A stretch of 64,000 bases of DNA from Mercurialis annua (Eukaryota; Streptophyta; Magnoliopsida; Malpighiales; Euphorbiaceae), in contig NC_065577.1 of NCBI RefSeq assembly GCF_937616625.2, positions 8,535,001 through 8,599,000 on the forward strand, written 5' to 3'. The notes beneath the pieces are model-generated. The model did no database searches. It was not told where the DNA came from and saw nothing but the letters and a program-made list of their open reading frames with translations. Shown in pieces: positions 42,033 to 53,942 of this stretch. The position numbers and the translations under genes are program-made. Every line of letters begins with the position of its first letter. Position 1 is the stretch's first letter.

Positions 42033-42725
42033 CATGGGCGGATCTACCTGGCCTTTGGCTAGGGTAGGTTTCAGCCCGGGCTAACGTTGGAAAATCGAAG
42101 GTGAGATGAGTTTGGTCGGGGAGCACTGGTTAACCACTGTTTCAATGCAAAACACATCTCTTCATTTTAGCCTGGGCTGATGAGGAAGATGAGCAGTTTT
42201 TTTATTTTTAGAGGTTTAATTTTTTATTTTAAAGTATAAAGGGCACATTTCTATTAAAACAAATTCAGCCATTTATTTCATCAAAATAAAATGGCTCATA
42301 TTTAAACTACTTACCGTTTTCTTTGATAATTTTTTTTCCTAACTTCTTAATTTTTCAAAACTTTTTCAATTCTCATTATTAGCAAATTTTGATTTTCGAA
42401 AATTCCAAAATTTATTCATAAATTTTTCACCAAGTCCATAACCTAATTTCAAAATGTTATAAGTTAGATATATTAATTTTCAAAAATAAAAATAAAATCT
42501 TCAATTCACAATTAATGATTTTTAATTTTTTTCCATTCAAAATCAAATTACCTTTGGTTTTGAGTAAATATTTTTATATATTTTATCTATATAAATTAAT
42601 TTTAGTTTATAAATTTATATGAAACAATTAACCTCTACTTTTTCTTATAATTTTTTAATTTTTTTCTCTTTCAAAATCGCATGTCAATTAGCCCGGGCTG
42701 AAACAAAATCCTAGATCCGTCACTG
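42033..42725. mobile_element. Non-autonomous hAT element
   Basis: Imperfect termini CATGGGCGGATCTA and, inverted, CAGTGACGGATCTA, followed on both sides by the CAGCCCGGGCTAA motif. The flanks TACGTAGC and CACGTAGC form an 8 bp duplication with one mismatch. No coding region. Confidence 0.82.
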
Positions 42726-42991
42726 CACGTAGCGCAATGTGGCACTTGAATTACGGGGTATTACATGATAACAGATTAAAATCAAAATAATTGTATAGAA
42801 AGATTATGATATTGATAATGATGCCTATATGATGATAGAGTAAAATCATAATTATTTTAAATATCGAAAGTAAAAATATAAATCTGAAAAAAACGTGAAT
42901 TATTTTTTGTAACTTTTCCGTTTTGAGATAAATAGTGCAAATATTTTTGTTTTTTGGTAAATACATATTATAAACTTCCCAAATTGTTAGG

Positions 42992-43302
42992 CCAAATGAC
43001 CAGAAAAGGCCAAACATTTTATGAAAATTCCACAGAAGTCCAAACCTTTCAATTGTATTCAATTTGTCCCGAAACGCAAGATTTCGTTTTAATAATGTCC
43101 AACTATGTAATTTTACTCATGTGGTGCCTACGTGGCGCTGATGTGGCAATGCAACACATCAGCGCCACATAAGCACAATTGTGTAATTGGACATAATTGA
43201 AACGAAATCATGCATTTCAGGACAAATTGGATAAAATTAAAAGTTTTGGACTTTTGGGAAACTTTCATGAAAAATTTGGCCCTTTTTAATCATTTGACCT
43301 TT
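42992..43302. mobile_element. MITE-like inverted repeat
   Basis: Left GGCCAAATGACCAGAAAAGG and right imperfect complement, with a palindromic interior centred on CAGCGCCACAT. No convincing target duplication. A partial relative lies at 53226-53350. Confidence 0.6.
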
Positions 43303-43690
43303 ATTATATTGACTTTTTATATCTTTAAATTTAAGAATATAGCATCTTAATTGATTAAATACTATATTTATATTAAAAAAATTAAAATACGTCAAATATA
43401 ATAAATTTCAATTATTAATTATAGTTTCTTTACAGAATTTGGGTCGTGCTCGAGTAGTTCGGTTATTATTAGATTTTGCGCTTCAAAATTTAAATCATTT
43501 AGCTCAAAATTTAAACCCATTCGAGTTCAAACTTTAAAATTTACCAATTTTGAGCTTAAGTTTGGTCTTCCAGTCAGTCTGTTTACACCCCTAGGTTGAG
43601 GAGGCAACAAAAGTAAAAGGGATAAAGCAAGGTTGAACACATTTTGGAAGTGTTTTTGTTTGAAAGGCCTTGTTTAAGCGTTTTTTTTTT

Positions 43691-44141
43691 GGCTTAAGGT
43701 CTGAAAAACTACCGACTTTTTAATTTTTTTTCAATTGCACCCTCACCTTGTAATTTCTTCAATAGCACCCTATTCCGTATTTTTGGCTTTCAATAGCACC
43801 CCGATCTTGTAAAACAGTCAATTTTACCTTATTTTGTATTTTTAACTTTCAATAGCACCATAAATCATCAAATTAAACTCATTTATCGAGGACTTATTTG
43901 AATTCTTTTTAAGTTAAAGAACTTGTTTAAAAGTGTTCAAGTAGAAAAAAGTATGATTTCACCTTTAAATTTAGTTTTTTTGAAAATTTTCATCCTTGTA
44001 GTAATCAAATCATCTAATTTTTTTAATTTAGAGTGCTATTGAAAGCCAAAAATACAAAATAGGGTGCTATTGAAAAAATTACAAGGTGAGGGTGCTATTG
44101 AAAACAATTTAAAAGGTCGGTAGTTTTTCAGACCTTAAGCC
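43691..44141. mobile_element. Mutator-type MITE
   Basis: Perfect termini GGCTTAAGGTCTGAAAAACT and complement, with an extended inverted interior. Flanked by T9 on both sides, which fits a 9 bp duplication but is weak evidence because it is homopolymeric. Confidence 0.75.
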
Positions 44142-44266
44142 TTTTTTTTTTACAAAGCCACAAATTTAGCCTTATTGATCTTTTATTTTAAATTGAAGGG
44201 GTAACATGAATTTTTGTTGATTTTAATTTGCTCAATTACTTAATTAATTTTATTCAATTCGGTAAA

Positions 44267-44336
44267 ACCTCTAAATGTGGGGCTAGTTTTATAATTACCT
44301 CTAAATGTGTGGGGCTAGTTTTATAATTACCTCTAA
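44267..44336 (+). repeat. Small tandem duplication upstream of the GIY-YIG gene
   Basis: Two copies of a unit of about 33 bp containing GGGGCTAGTTTTATAATTAC, about 90 bp before the ATG. Confidence 0.75.
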
Positions 44337-44415
44337 AATAATTTGACCGTTATGGCGTTATTCAAGCAAAATGTATTTTAAAGAAATTACATCTATTTAA
44401 GCAGCCAGAAAAAAA

Positions 44416-46455
44416 ATGATTCTTTCTAAGACATTTCGGTCGATAAAATCTCCGATCTTTAACAAATCAAAACTGCCCTCATCAGAAGACCCATCATCAT
44501 CTTCTTCTTCTTCAACATTAATAATACCGATTTCAAGAGTGAGATCATGGTGTGTGTATCTTATTCTTTCCACAAACCCTCCCATCAAAACCTATGTTGG
44601 TGTCACCAACCATTTCTCTCGCCGGTGCGTTTCTTTTCTTTGATTCTTTCTTCATTTCGTTTAATTCATTATAAATCCTGCTCTGGGCTGCACTCATATG
44701 AATGGATTGTTCTTTGGAATTGGGTAAATTAGTTTTCAATTATATTGTGAATGTGCTGTTTTATATTGTGAAAATGTGGGAACTTCATGATTTTGTTTAT
44801 ACTAATAATGAATTACTGATTTCGTTTTAGCTGGGGAATTATGTGTACCTATTGCATATATTGATGGTGAAATAGTTTTGTCAAATAAGCAATCCACCTC
44901 GTCCCATCCTGGTTCCGCCACTGCGGATTTATGGGTATCTATATATTGGTGATGAAACAATTTTGTCAATAAGTAAACCACCCAGTTAAAGCTTTAATTA
45001 CGATTTGATTATTATCTCTGATACACACGCCTTCTCGGCTTGGGGCCAGGTGCTCACCCCTGCACTCTCTGCCTCCGTTCCTGAGAACAATCGTAGGTGA
45101 TTGTGATTTGAAGTATAACTGATAATGCCTGCACAAAAATTTTGTCACTTGGAATTCATTTTGGGGTTTGCGGGTATATTAGAGATGTGTGCTATCGATT
45201 AAGGTTTGGACATAGATCTTAGACTGACAATTGAGAAATGTTGTATTATGACTTGATTGTAGTTCAATTTGAAAAATTGCTGAAGTCTTTGGTGGAATTG
45301 ATGTAGTTTTACTTTGTGATCTAGAGACTGCAGGTCCATTTTACAGATTACTAATGCAATATGAAAATCGCTGTTATCTTACTGAAATTAGCACTTCTTG
45401 TGCAGCTTGAATCAACATAATGGTGAACTTAAAGGTGGAGCAAAAGCATCCCGTGCAGGAAGGCCATGGGTCTGTGCATGCATTGTTCATGGCTTTAATG
45501 ATCGAAGTGAAGGTAATTCTCCAAAATACATTATTTTGTGGGATATATCTACGATATTGATTGTCTTATGTTTAAATTTTCACTAAATGTGCATGCTTTT
45601 TGCCGTGTTCATCTTATTATTTTAATTTTAGTAAGTATATATAGCATCAGCCTATACAAGACTCGTTTCCTTCATTTTCGTCTTATTTGTTATATCCTTT
45701 TGCTCATTTCATGTTGGGCTTAATAAACCATACTCTTTCTACCATACTCTCTCTTTTTCTCCTGATTTTGACGAAACCATTGTCGGAGATCACCTGTTTT
45801 TACATCGCGCCCTTCAAATGTGTATTCTAAGGTTCACTACATTTGATACTGAACAATTTGTTCCAAGACTTGCATCACATGGTTAGAGCTGCATTTAGAC
45901 ACTTTAACTGGACCTTTTTTGTTTATACAAGATTTCACTTTCAATTCCTGATATCCGATTCTAAGGAAGCCAAACAAGATGATTATTGTAAATCTTGATT
46001 GTTCTTTTTTGTGGTCAATATCGGCACTTCTGATGCTTTAGGCTGAATTAATCTTATTAGTTGAGTATTTTTCCTGAATAAATCACGTGAACTGAAGTTA
46101 TACTCTTTCAAAATTGATATCTCCATGCAGTTGAATCAATACTACACTTTTGTTTCCCTCATAGAATTGGATAACCTTTTCGTTTATGCTGTTTTTTGCA
46201 CTTTCACCTCATTACTCATATGTGACTTGTTAAGATTTTAATCTTTATTTGTTTATTGTAGCTTGTGAGTTTGAATCAAAATGGAAAAATTTGTCAAGAA
46301 AATTGCATAGAAAAGGTAAAAGTGATGGTGAAACGAAGCAGAGTGTTGATGCATCACATGCGTTGCTGCAGCACAGGCAAAAAGCCCTTGATAGAACTAA
46401 AGATTCATTTGATTGCAGTCACTTGGAGATTGACTGGAAAATTAATACTTCCTAA
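44416..46455 (+). CDS. GIY-YIG nuclease-domain protein, SLX1-like short plant form
   Basis: Exons 44416-44624, 45406-45512 and 46262-46455 with GT-AG introns encode 169 residues. The first 45 residues are Ser/Lys/Arg-rich with no acids before residue 24, a possible organelle transit region. The GIY-YIG fold follows. CVY (46-48) stands in place of GIY, TYVG is at 59-62, and then come the RRLNQHNG helix (69-76) and KGGAKASRAGRPW, as in SLX1 and UvrC-like nucleases. The RING-type C-terminal domain of true SLX1 is absent, so this is the short plant GIY-YIG class of about 170 residues, whose substrate is not established. Exon 3 and the downstream spacer are copied at 51046-51165 and 63140-63760. 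Confidence 0.85.
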
Positions 46456-46772
46456 TTTGAACTATTCTATAGTTTCTAAAAGATTGTCAAAATAAATTTA
46501 TGAATCAATTGGTATTTACTGTATATTTGCTGTATAGAATGTGAATTATGTCATTATGATACTTCAGTTAACTAGTTGACAGAAATGGAAGTTGTAGATG
46601 GAATGGCCACTGTTATATATTAGATGCACTAATTAAAATATGATTTTTTTCTATCTTAATGAATGACATTAATGCGGGTTAAAAGTATGAATGGTACCAA
46701 AATTCTGCTTTATTTCAATTTGGTATAAAAAGTTGAACTTGTGTAAATGATATCAAAATTATAATATAATTT
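46456..46772. other. 3' flank of the GIY-YIG gene, part of the duplicated block
   Basis: Its later part (TCTATCTTAATGAATGA onward) matches 63430-63540, where the MITE that follows here is missing. Confidence 0.65.
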
Positions 46773-47083
46773 TGACTTAAGTAGTAATTTGCCCCCTCAA
46801 CTTGTAACCAATGGACAATTAACACATAAATTAACTTTGTGGGCAAATTAGTCATGAACTTGCATATTATGGGCAATTAGCCCCATTTTGAAAAAATAGC
46901 TTAAACTTTGATGGGCAAATTGCCAATTGAGGGACAAATAACTTACAAGTTTAGGGGGCAAATTGCCAAAATGGGGCTAATTGCCCATAATATGCAAGTT
47001 CATGACTAAATTACCCACAAAGTTAATTTGTGTGTTAATTGCCCATTGCTTACAAGTTGAGGGGGCAAATTGCTACTTAAGGC
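46773..47083. mobile_element. Mutator-type MITE
   Basis: Inverted termini with CTTAAGTAG followed by AATTTGCCCCCTCAACTTG, flanked on both sides by ATATAATTT (9 bp; 46764-46772 and 47084-47092). The duplicated spacer near 63545 carries the empty site. Confidence 0.85.
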
Positions 47084-47092
47084 ATATAATTT

Positions 47093-47480
47093 CTATCAAA
47101 ATGTTTCAAATTTTTCAGATGAAATTTATTTTATATGGTAATCGGTTTCGCAGATGAAATTAATTAGTTGAATGATCTAATCTTAATGGCTAAAACTCGT
47201 TATAGTGGAAGAAATTAATTATTAAAATGAGAGACATCGCTAGTGAAATAAAACTTACAATTTTCAAGTGTTCCATATACATATAAAAGTAATTTTTCTA
47301 TTTGTATTAATTACATATATTTTCAAATAAAGTACTGTTGAAAATGAAATATAATACTAATATGCATGATAAGAGTTGAACAAATAAAATATTTTTAATG
47401 GAGTTTGCAACAAAATTTAGGATATAATTAAAATATTGATATATCAATTGATATACTCCCAAGCAAAAAGGTAGTAAATT
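47093..47480 (+). repeat. Duplicated spacer, unit A
   Basis: About 380 bp closely similar to 53340-53720 and in part to 63545-63760. A shared word is TATGGTAATCGGTTTCGCAG. In unit B it runs directly into the TFIIB promoter. Confidence 0.8.
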
Positions 47481-47740
47481 GACTTTTAAATTTTTGGTGT
47501 AACTATAAAAATTCATTTATCATTTGCATAATTATAGATTCCAGTAGTAACTCTGGTACATAGGCACATATAAGAATGGTTATCGCCTGAGCTTTTATGT
47601 GAGGTTCACAATGCCTCAAATCAACTTTTCATTCCCTCTAACAATTCACAATTCGGCCAATTTGCCCCAAATATTCAAAAGTAGAAACATGATAAAATGT
47701 AATTGGAAGATAAAAAAAATAGAGTATACATTTATTTGGA

Positions 47741-48587
47741 GAACAAGGATCACTTTACCCCCTCAACTTGGCACAAAGTATCAAAAACGTCAAAATTAGT
47801 AAAATAAGATCACTTTTACTCTTAACTTGTCAAAAATGGTACACACCCCTCCCCACTCTCACCTAAGAGAGTGAGATACACTCTCCGATTTTGATGGTAG
47901 TTTATTTTTCAAGATGGTTTTTGATGGAAAAAAGTTTAAAATGATTCTATTTTTTTTACACATTGTAAATTAATACCCAATAATTAAAAAAAAAAATTAA
48001 TCATTTTAATTTAAAACTTTATATAACAAATTAACTCTCAAATTTCATATATAAAACAAATTAACTACCAAAACTCATACATACAACAAATTGACCCAAA
48101 AAAATTTATATTTTAAATAAAAAAAAATCAATTTTTTTTATTTTTTTAAATTGTACAGAGTCCATGGGCCTATTCTTCAAGAATTCTTCCAAGAACAGAC
48201 CGTGGGTCTATTCTTGAGAGAACATACGCCGATCTGTTCTCTCAAGAACAGACAGATTTGTTCTTGAGAGAACATAACAGACCTTCGGCGAGGAGGAGCT
48301 CCTCCTTGCCGGAAATTGAAAAAAAAATTAATATTTTTTTGAAAAAAAGTATGAAAAAGCCTCTAGATTATTTATGGTTAAACCATAATTAATTAATATT
48401 TAAATATAATTTATTAGAGTAAATTATAATTAAATAGAAATCCACTCTCCAATTAAAGTGCCACGTCAGCATAGGGGTGTTTTTGTACCGGTTTTAACAG
48501 GTTCAGAGTAAAAGTGATCCGGTTTTGCTAATTTGGATGTTTTTGATACTTTATTCCAAATTGAGGGGATAAAGTGATCCTTTGTTC
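47741..48587. mobile_element. Non-autonomous MULE with a hairpin core
   Basis: Termini GAACAAGGATCACTTTA and complement, flanked on both sides by TTTATTTGGA (10 bp; 47731-47740 and 48588-48597). A cluster of palindromes (GTTCTTGAGAGAACA type, then a GGAGGAGCTCCTCC palindrome) sits at about 48160-48315. It has the same architecture as 14168-15136. Confidence 0.85.
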
Positions 48588-48597
48588 TTTATTTGGA

Positions 48598-49460
48598 AGA
48601 CCTTTCTTTCTTCTTCTTTTTTTAACTAAAATCTATAAAAAATATAAAAGTGTATTCATGGGGGAACACTTTCCTTCACGGACAAAAATACCCTCTACAT
48701 ATTTTATCGAAATTGATATTTCTAATTGTGTCATATTAAAATATTCGTGCTTAACAAATAGAAAGATGACATTCTTAATCCATAAAAAAAAACATATTAA
48801 AAATAATTATCGAATAGATACCATTATGTATTAAACTCCTAATCCTAAAAGGAATCGTGCAATTATCATTATGTGTTAAATTTCTAATCATAAAAGAAAT
48901 TGCACAGATATATCACTATATATAAAAGAATATGACGAGTTTCATTAATATTAATAACCATATTATGATATTTGTGTTAAAACTTTGATATTTTTGATAT
49001 TTATTAGTTATTTACTATGAAAAATAATATAAATTTGCTTCAATCATATTATCATTTTTTAATAACAACAATATCAAAAATTAAATCTATTGCTTGATTC
49101 TAACTTTTTAACATTTCCAATAAAAAAATTAAAATTTTATAAAATAATTAAACAAAAACAAATTAAAAAACACAAGTTTAATAAAATTTAAATAATAATA
49201 TTATTAAAAAATATATAATTATAATATTAAATAACGGGTCATATAGATATTGTTAACGTGCGTAGCACGTGGCCAAAAAAACTAGTAATTTGTAAAATGT
49301 AAATTAAGTGTTTTTATTATTTATTCCTTTTCATGCATAATTCATAAAAATTTGAAAAATAGTAATGTATTATTTAGATAAACAAATAATATACTTCCAT
49401 TGAAAAATATATAAATATAAAGTATAGTTATTGAAAAGGAAAAAAAAATATTTTATTCAA
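48598..49460. other. AT-rich spacer, no gene seen
   Basis: AT-rich sequence with no supported gene or element borders. Confidence 0.5.
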
Positions 49461-49702
49461 ATTGCAGGGGCTAAATCAGTACTTATCCTTTTTCTTTTGT
49501 CAGTATGACGGTGCCTTCCAAATAAAAAAACAATCAAGAAAGGATTTCAGTTCCTTCCTTTGCCGAATCATTTCTTTAAACCCAAAAACATACCGCTTCA
49601 ACAAAATCTTAATAATAATTCAAGAAAACTTCAAGAAAATCATGAGCGACTGCACGGACTGTAAGAGAAACACAGAACAGGTAGAAGATCATGAATAAGG
49701 AG

Positions 49703-50851
49703 CAGTGACGAACGCAGACTTTTTTTTCAGGGGGGTCCAAATTAAAAACGAAGATGAAAATTATATATAATAAACAAAAAATATAATTTAATAATTAGTT
49801 ATATTAAAAAATTATAAATTAATAAAAGTATTACAATATTTTTTTCTTTCTTATATCTTTTGAAATTGTTTTAAATAATTTCACATAAAAATTTAATATT
49901 TAAAAATTCAATTGCTTAATAACATCCAATGAACTTTATCGTATAAAAAACTTGTTCACCGGACGTTAATTTACAAAACAAATGTAGCACATCGAATTAT
50001 GATCCACCGAAAAAACAAAACATATTGTTAAATATATCATATAAACTTAAATTTTATTTGTAAATAACATAAATTTTAGGATTAATTCCTAAAAAAATCA
50101 CGAACTTTACACAAAGTTTCATTTTAATCATGACCTTTAAAAGTTGCCATTTAAAGGCACGAACTTTCATTTTGTTTCAAATCTATCATTTTAGTGTATT
50201 TTTGTTGACTAAATTCTTCAATAAATCATTAATGAAAGACCCAAATTATAAATCGACATTAAATCTTATTATCTTTTAGTTATAGTATATAGGATTAGGA
50301 ATTTTTGGTTCGATAAAATACATCGAATTTTACTTTGGCGATAGATTTGAAACAAAATGAAAGTTCGTGCCTTTAAATGACAACTTTTAAAGTTCATGAT
50401 TAAAATGAAACTTCGTGTAAAGTTCGTGATTTTTTTAGAAATTATCCCTAAATTTTATATATTAAGCTAAATGACAAGTAAATTTGAAAGTTTATAAATA
50501 TGATTATCAATAAATTAATTTTGATGATAATTAAGTTACTAACCAAAAAATATATACCATTCACTTTAAACTAAAAAAAGAGTTGTTTTTTGCTTTTTAA
50601 ACACGTAGATAGTATTAAGTTTACTTTTGATATATTTTTTAATGATAATTAAATATTCACTTTTACTAATATTGATCAAATATGAAGAGTTATGTGTTGA
50701 CAAATCACACAAATTATAACACTTGGAATATATTTGAGGTTGTTGCATAAATTATCAATATATTGCTTTTCTTTTCTTAGAACAAATTTTTTTATTTGAA
50801 ATTCCAGGGGGGTCCAATGACCCCCTTGGTCCCTTACTGTGTCCGTCGCTG
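49703..50851. mobile_element. Non-autonomous hAT element inside the TFIIB relic
   Basis: Termini CAGTGACGAACGCAGA and, inverted, CAGCGACGGACACAGT, followed by CAGGGGGGTCCAA at both ends. The flanks AATAAGGAG and TTTAGGAG fit a decayed 8 bp duplication of the AGGAG-containing site seen intact in TFIIB at 54010. A 370 bp MITE is nested inside. No transposase. Confidence 0.82.
50079..50448. mobile_element. Mutator-type MITE, 370 bp family, nested in the hAT element
   Basis: Same family and length as 2582-2951. Flanked on both sides by TAAATTTTA (9 bp; 50070-50078 and 50449-50457). Confidence 0.87.
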
Positions 50852-51045
50852 ATTTAGGAGATACAATCTGTACAGATTGCGGATTAGTTCTTGAACATCA
50901 CTACATCGATGAAACTTGCCCATGGCGAACTTTTGCCTATTCCGAAAAAGATGATCATGGTCCGAATTGCGTCGGAAACGTCTCGAATCCTCTCTTATCT
51001 CATGGAAATCTCTCAACAGCAATAACATTACCCAAACAATTTAGA

Positions 51046-51165
51046 GTTTGAATCAGAATGGAAAAGTTGTTAGCGAAATTGCATAGAAAATGATAAAGCA
51101 ATGGCGAAAAGATGCGGAGTGTTGATGCATCACAGGGATTACTGCAACACGGGGCGATAGAATCA
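51046..51165 (+). pseudogene. GIY-YIG gene exon 3 fragment, unit B
   Basis: Starts within GAGTTTGAATCAGAATGG and follows exon 3 of the gene at 44416 for about 115 bp (up to CAGGGATTACTGCAACACGG), with substitutions and small indels that break the frame. It abuts the truncated TFIIB with no spacer. Confidence 0.8.
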
Positions 51166-51204
51166 TTAGCAAAAAAAAAAAAATGATTCTGTTGATACAT
51201 TCGA

Positions 51205-51420
51205 GTAATTAAACGTTTTACAATTTTTTTTATCAAAGATTGAACTTCATTAAATAAAGAAATATATATATATACAAATAGGAAATAACTCCTCAACATT
51301 AATGAGTAAGCTATTCCAAGATAAAATGATGAGAACTGCAAAGCAGTCATCCACAAGGGCTTTTTAGCCACCGAATGGGCCACCCAATTAAAATCTAAAT
51401 TTCGAAAATCGAAAAATTAG
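51205..51420 (-). pseudogene. LINE 3' end fragment
   Basis: The minus strand reads the end of a LINE-type frame (NWVAHSVAKK, then LFNEVQSLIKK) and ends in an A-rich tail. 5'-truncated. Recognition rests on short motifs. Confidence 0.45.
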
Positions 51421-53339
51421 ATCAAAGATATCAACTAAAACTACTCCAGCATTCTTGACGACGATGTCTGAAATCAACAATTCCTCCATTGCTGTTGTAA
51501 TCCTAGTGCTTCCACCGCCAAGGAACCATCGTGCCTATGCCAAAATTGCAAAAGCCAAATCGAAGCAAAAAATAATAAAACAAATAATTTGCCATTAAAA
51601 TAGGTCTATAGTTACTTTGTTTTTTTTAATAAATATTATTTTATCCACTTATCATAATTAAATGAATAATAATGACAGTCATCCAATAGTGAAGCAGATA
51701 AAATAAATAAACACAAAGTAACTATAGAAACGGCCATAAAAATTATATTTTGTATATTACCGCCACACTAGATAAATTGAATATGGAAAAATTACTAAAC
51801 GATCAAATATCTCAATATTTATTTAAAATATATATCAAAAGTTGATGAAAATATTAATTAGTTTTAGATCAAGGACTAATAAAAAATTGAAATAATGTAT
51901 TTGAATAATATAGTTGATGTAAAGCACGCTATGACAATTTTTTTTTAAAAAAGAGATAAATATATATTTTAATTAAGTTTATTTGTATTAAATGAAATTG
52001 CCGATTGAAAATTTCAAATTTGGCTTTAAGTGCAAATTGAGAATGATTCTACAATAAGAACCACATCTAACCCAAAAAATTTAACCTTAGAAATAGATAT
52101 GTTATTAAACTTATTTTGTTTAATCTTTGCTATCTAGCGGATTCAAAAGGACAAAGTTAATCAATATATAATATGCACAAAAGTTTTTTTAAAAAAGAAA
52201 TTCAATAATCATAAAACCAATACTACATAAATATTAATTAAAATTGAATAGAAAAAGAATAGAAAAGTACTTATCCGTATAAATGAGAGAGGTGACCGTT
52301 TTGATGTCCCACGGTGTTGAATAACTTCATATTGCATCCAAATTTAAAATATTGCCAAATATATAAACTTCACTCTTTAAAAGCATCTATTGTGGACTCT
52401 TTATAAATACTCTTTATTAAAAAAATAAAATATAAATTAAAATTTCAATGAATTTTTTATTTTGAAAAAATATATAAAATAATTTAATTCTCCAAGTTTA
52501 AACGGTTAAAATAAATTTCTATTTCTTTTTAAAAAAAAATTACAAAATATTATTTTTATCATTTCTTTTTTAATTATTTATTTCAAATTATAAAAACTAC
52601 AATCATTTAAATTTAAGAAGTATTAAACATTTTTACTTTTTTTATTTTAAAATACTCTTTAAAATAAAGAAGACCATTTAAGATGCTTTAAAGAGAAAGT
52701 GCCAAGAAATGATATATAATCACGCCAAATTTATCTTTATACAGAATTTATCACAATCACGCCAAATTTATCTTTATATAAAATTTGATAATCTAAGTTA
52801 AAACAACTGAAGTTTAATAATTGTTTTAAAAATAACGGAAAAATAATTTTAGGATTGAAAAGAAATAGTGATAATAGCAAGCATGATAATAGTAATAATT
52901 ACAATTTTTTCACAAAATAGTGATAATAGCAAGCATGATAATCACATAATTGTTTCAAGAAAAAGCAAAAATAATCATTCTTCACTAGCCTGTGTTAAGA
53001 AACTATGTGAATTTAGTTCAATTTTTACAATTAAGAAACTATTTATAAGCCTTTGATAGAAAAAAAATACTTGTGTGAATTTAGTTCACCCTGTAAGATT
53101 GCGAATTTTTTATTATACTCGTGACACAAGTATTATTAAAGGCAAATACTAATCATTAAATGACAATAATAATTATTAAATCACCAATTAATGTGCTATT
53201 TGATGATTGATTGTTTATTTGCATTTAATAATGGGCAAATGACTAAAAAAAGTCTAACCTTTTATAAAATTTTTACAAAAGTCCAAATTTTTTCAATTTT
53301 ATCCAATTTGTTCTAAAACACATGATTTCGTTTTAATTT
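51421..53339. other. AT-rich spacer with short local duplications
   Basis: No gene was recognised. Two short direct repeats are visible: ATCACGCCAAATTTATC near 52720-52775 and GTGATAATAGCAAGCATGAT near 52870-52945. A partial MITE (relative of 42992) lies at 53226-53350. Confidence 0.55.
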
Positions 53340-53720
53340 TAAACTAAAACACATAATTTGAATATTCATTTCAAGTCAAAATACTTCAAGATTTTCATAT
53401 GAAATTCAATTTATATGGTAATCGGTATCGCAGATGAAATTAATTAGTTAACAATTTAATTTTAATAGCCAAAATTTGTTATATTGCAAGTGATTAATAT
53501 TAAAATGAGAGATATTGGTGAAATAATACTATAATTTTCAAGTTATATACATATAGAAGAATATTTTTTATATGTATTAATTACATATATTTTCAAATAA
53601 AATACTGTAGAAAATGAAAAATATACTATAATTTATATGATAAGAGTTAAACAAAGAAAATGTCTCAAATAAATTTGCAACAAAAATCAGGATGTATTAT
53701 ATATCAATTGATATAGTAGA
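53340..53720 (+). repeat. Duplicated spacer, unit B
   Basis: Closely similar to 47093-47480 and to 63545-63760. Here it leads straight into the promoter of the intact TFIIB gene. Confidence 0.8.
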
Positions 53721-53834
53721 TTATCTTTGAAAAAAGGAATCCTGAGTACACACGAATTTGGAATTTAGAAGTTTGGAGTAATTCAAATTTCAGCGACCAA
53801 ATACAAAACCTAATCAAGAAAGGATCTCAGTTCC

Positions 53835-53842
53835 TATAAATA
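53835..53842 (+). promoter_or_regulatory. TATA box of the TFIIB gene
   Basis: TATAAATA, 101 bp upstream of the chosen ATG. An in-frame ATG at 53844 directly follows it and would lie upstream of the transcription start, so that ATG is rejected. Confidence 0.7.
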
Positions 53843-53942
53843 CATGAGAGAGCCCTCTTACCGAATTATATATCTTGAAACTCAAAAACCAAAGACTCTT
53901 CAAGAAAATCTTAAGACTAATTCAAGAAAAATTTCCAAAATC

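Larger units (their letters stand above)
40240..42765 (-). mobile_element. Truncated LTR-like element of the same family
   Basis: On the minus strand it begins TGTAATACCCCGTAATTC (at 42765), like the element at 34493. It runs to about 40240, where it has the GTCCCAGGATAGTTCCACC repeat typical of the middle of these elements. The GGGTCGTGACA end is missing. A hAT element is inserted at 42033-42725. Confidence 0.6.
49470..51045 (+). pseudogene. Truncated TFIIB copy, split by a hAT element
   Basis: The upstream leader and ATG (49641) match the intact TFIIB at 53943. The frame carries CTDCKRNTE of the zinc ribbon before the hAT element (49703-50851). After it come GDTICTDCGLVL and PWRTFAYSEKDD, up to NLSTAITLPK. 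At about 51040 TFIIB homology stops and the sequence becomes GIY-YIG exon 3; the frame ends at once on a TGA from that sequence. Both cyclin repeats are missing, so it cannot work as TFIIB. The leader is duplicated with the gene, which points to DNA-level tandem duplication. Confidence 0.88.

Noticed and set aside
34449..42765. One large element spanning both LTR-like copies, ending TACGGGGTATTACA
   Set aside because: The flank GTATA matches at 34444 and 40114, not at 42766, so the outer element ends at 40113. The sequence ending at 42765 is a separate, truncated copy.
53844..53942. An upstream start codon extending TFIIB by 33 residues
   Set aside because: It directly follows the TATA box, so it would not be in the mRNA. 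The family normally starts at the MSD now placed at 53943.
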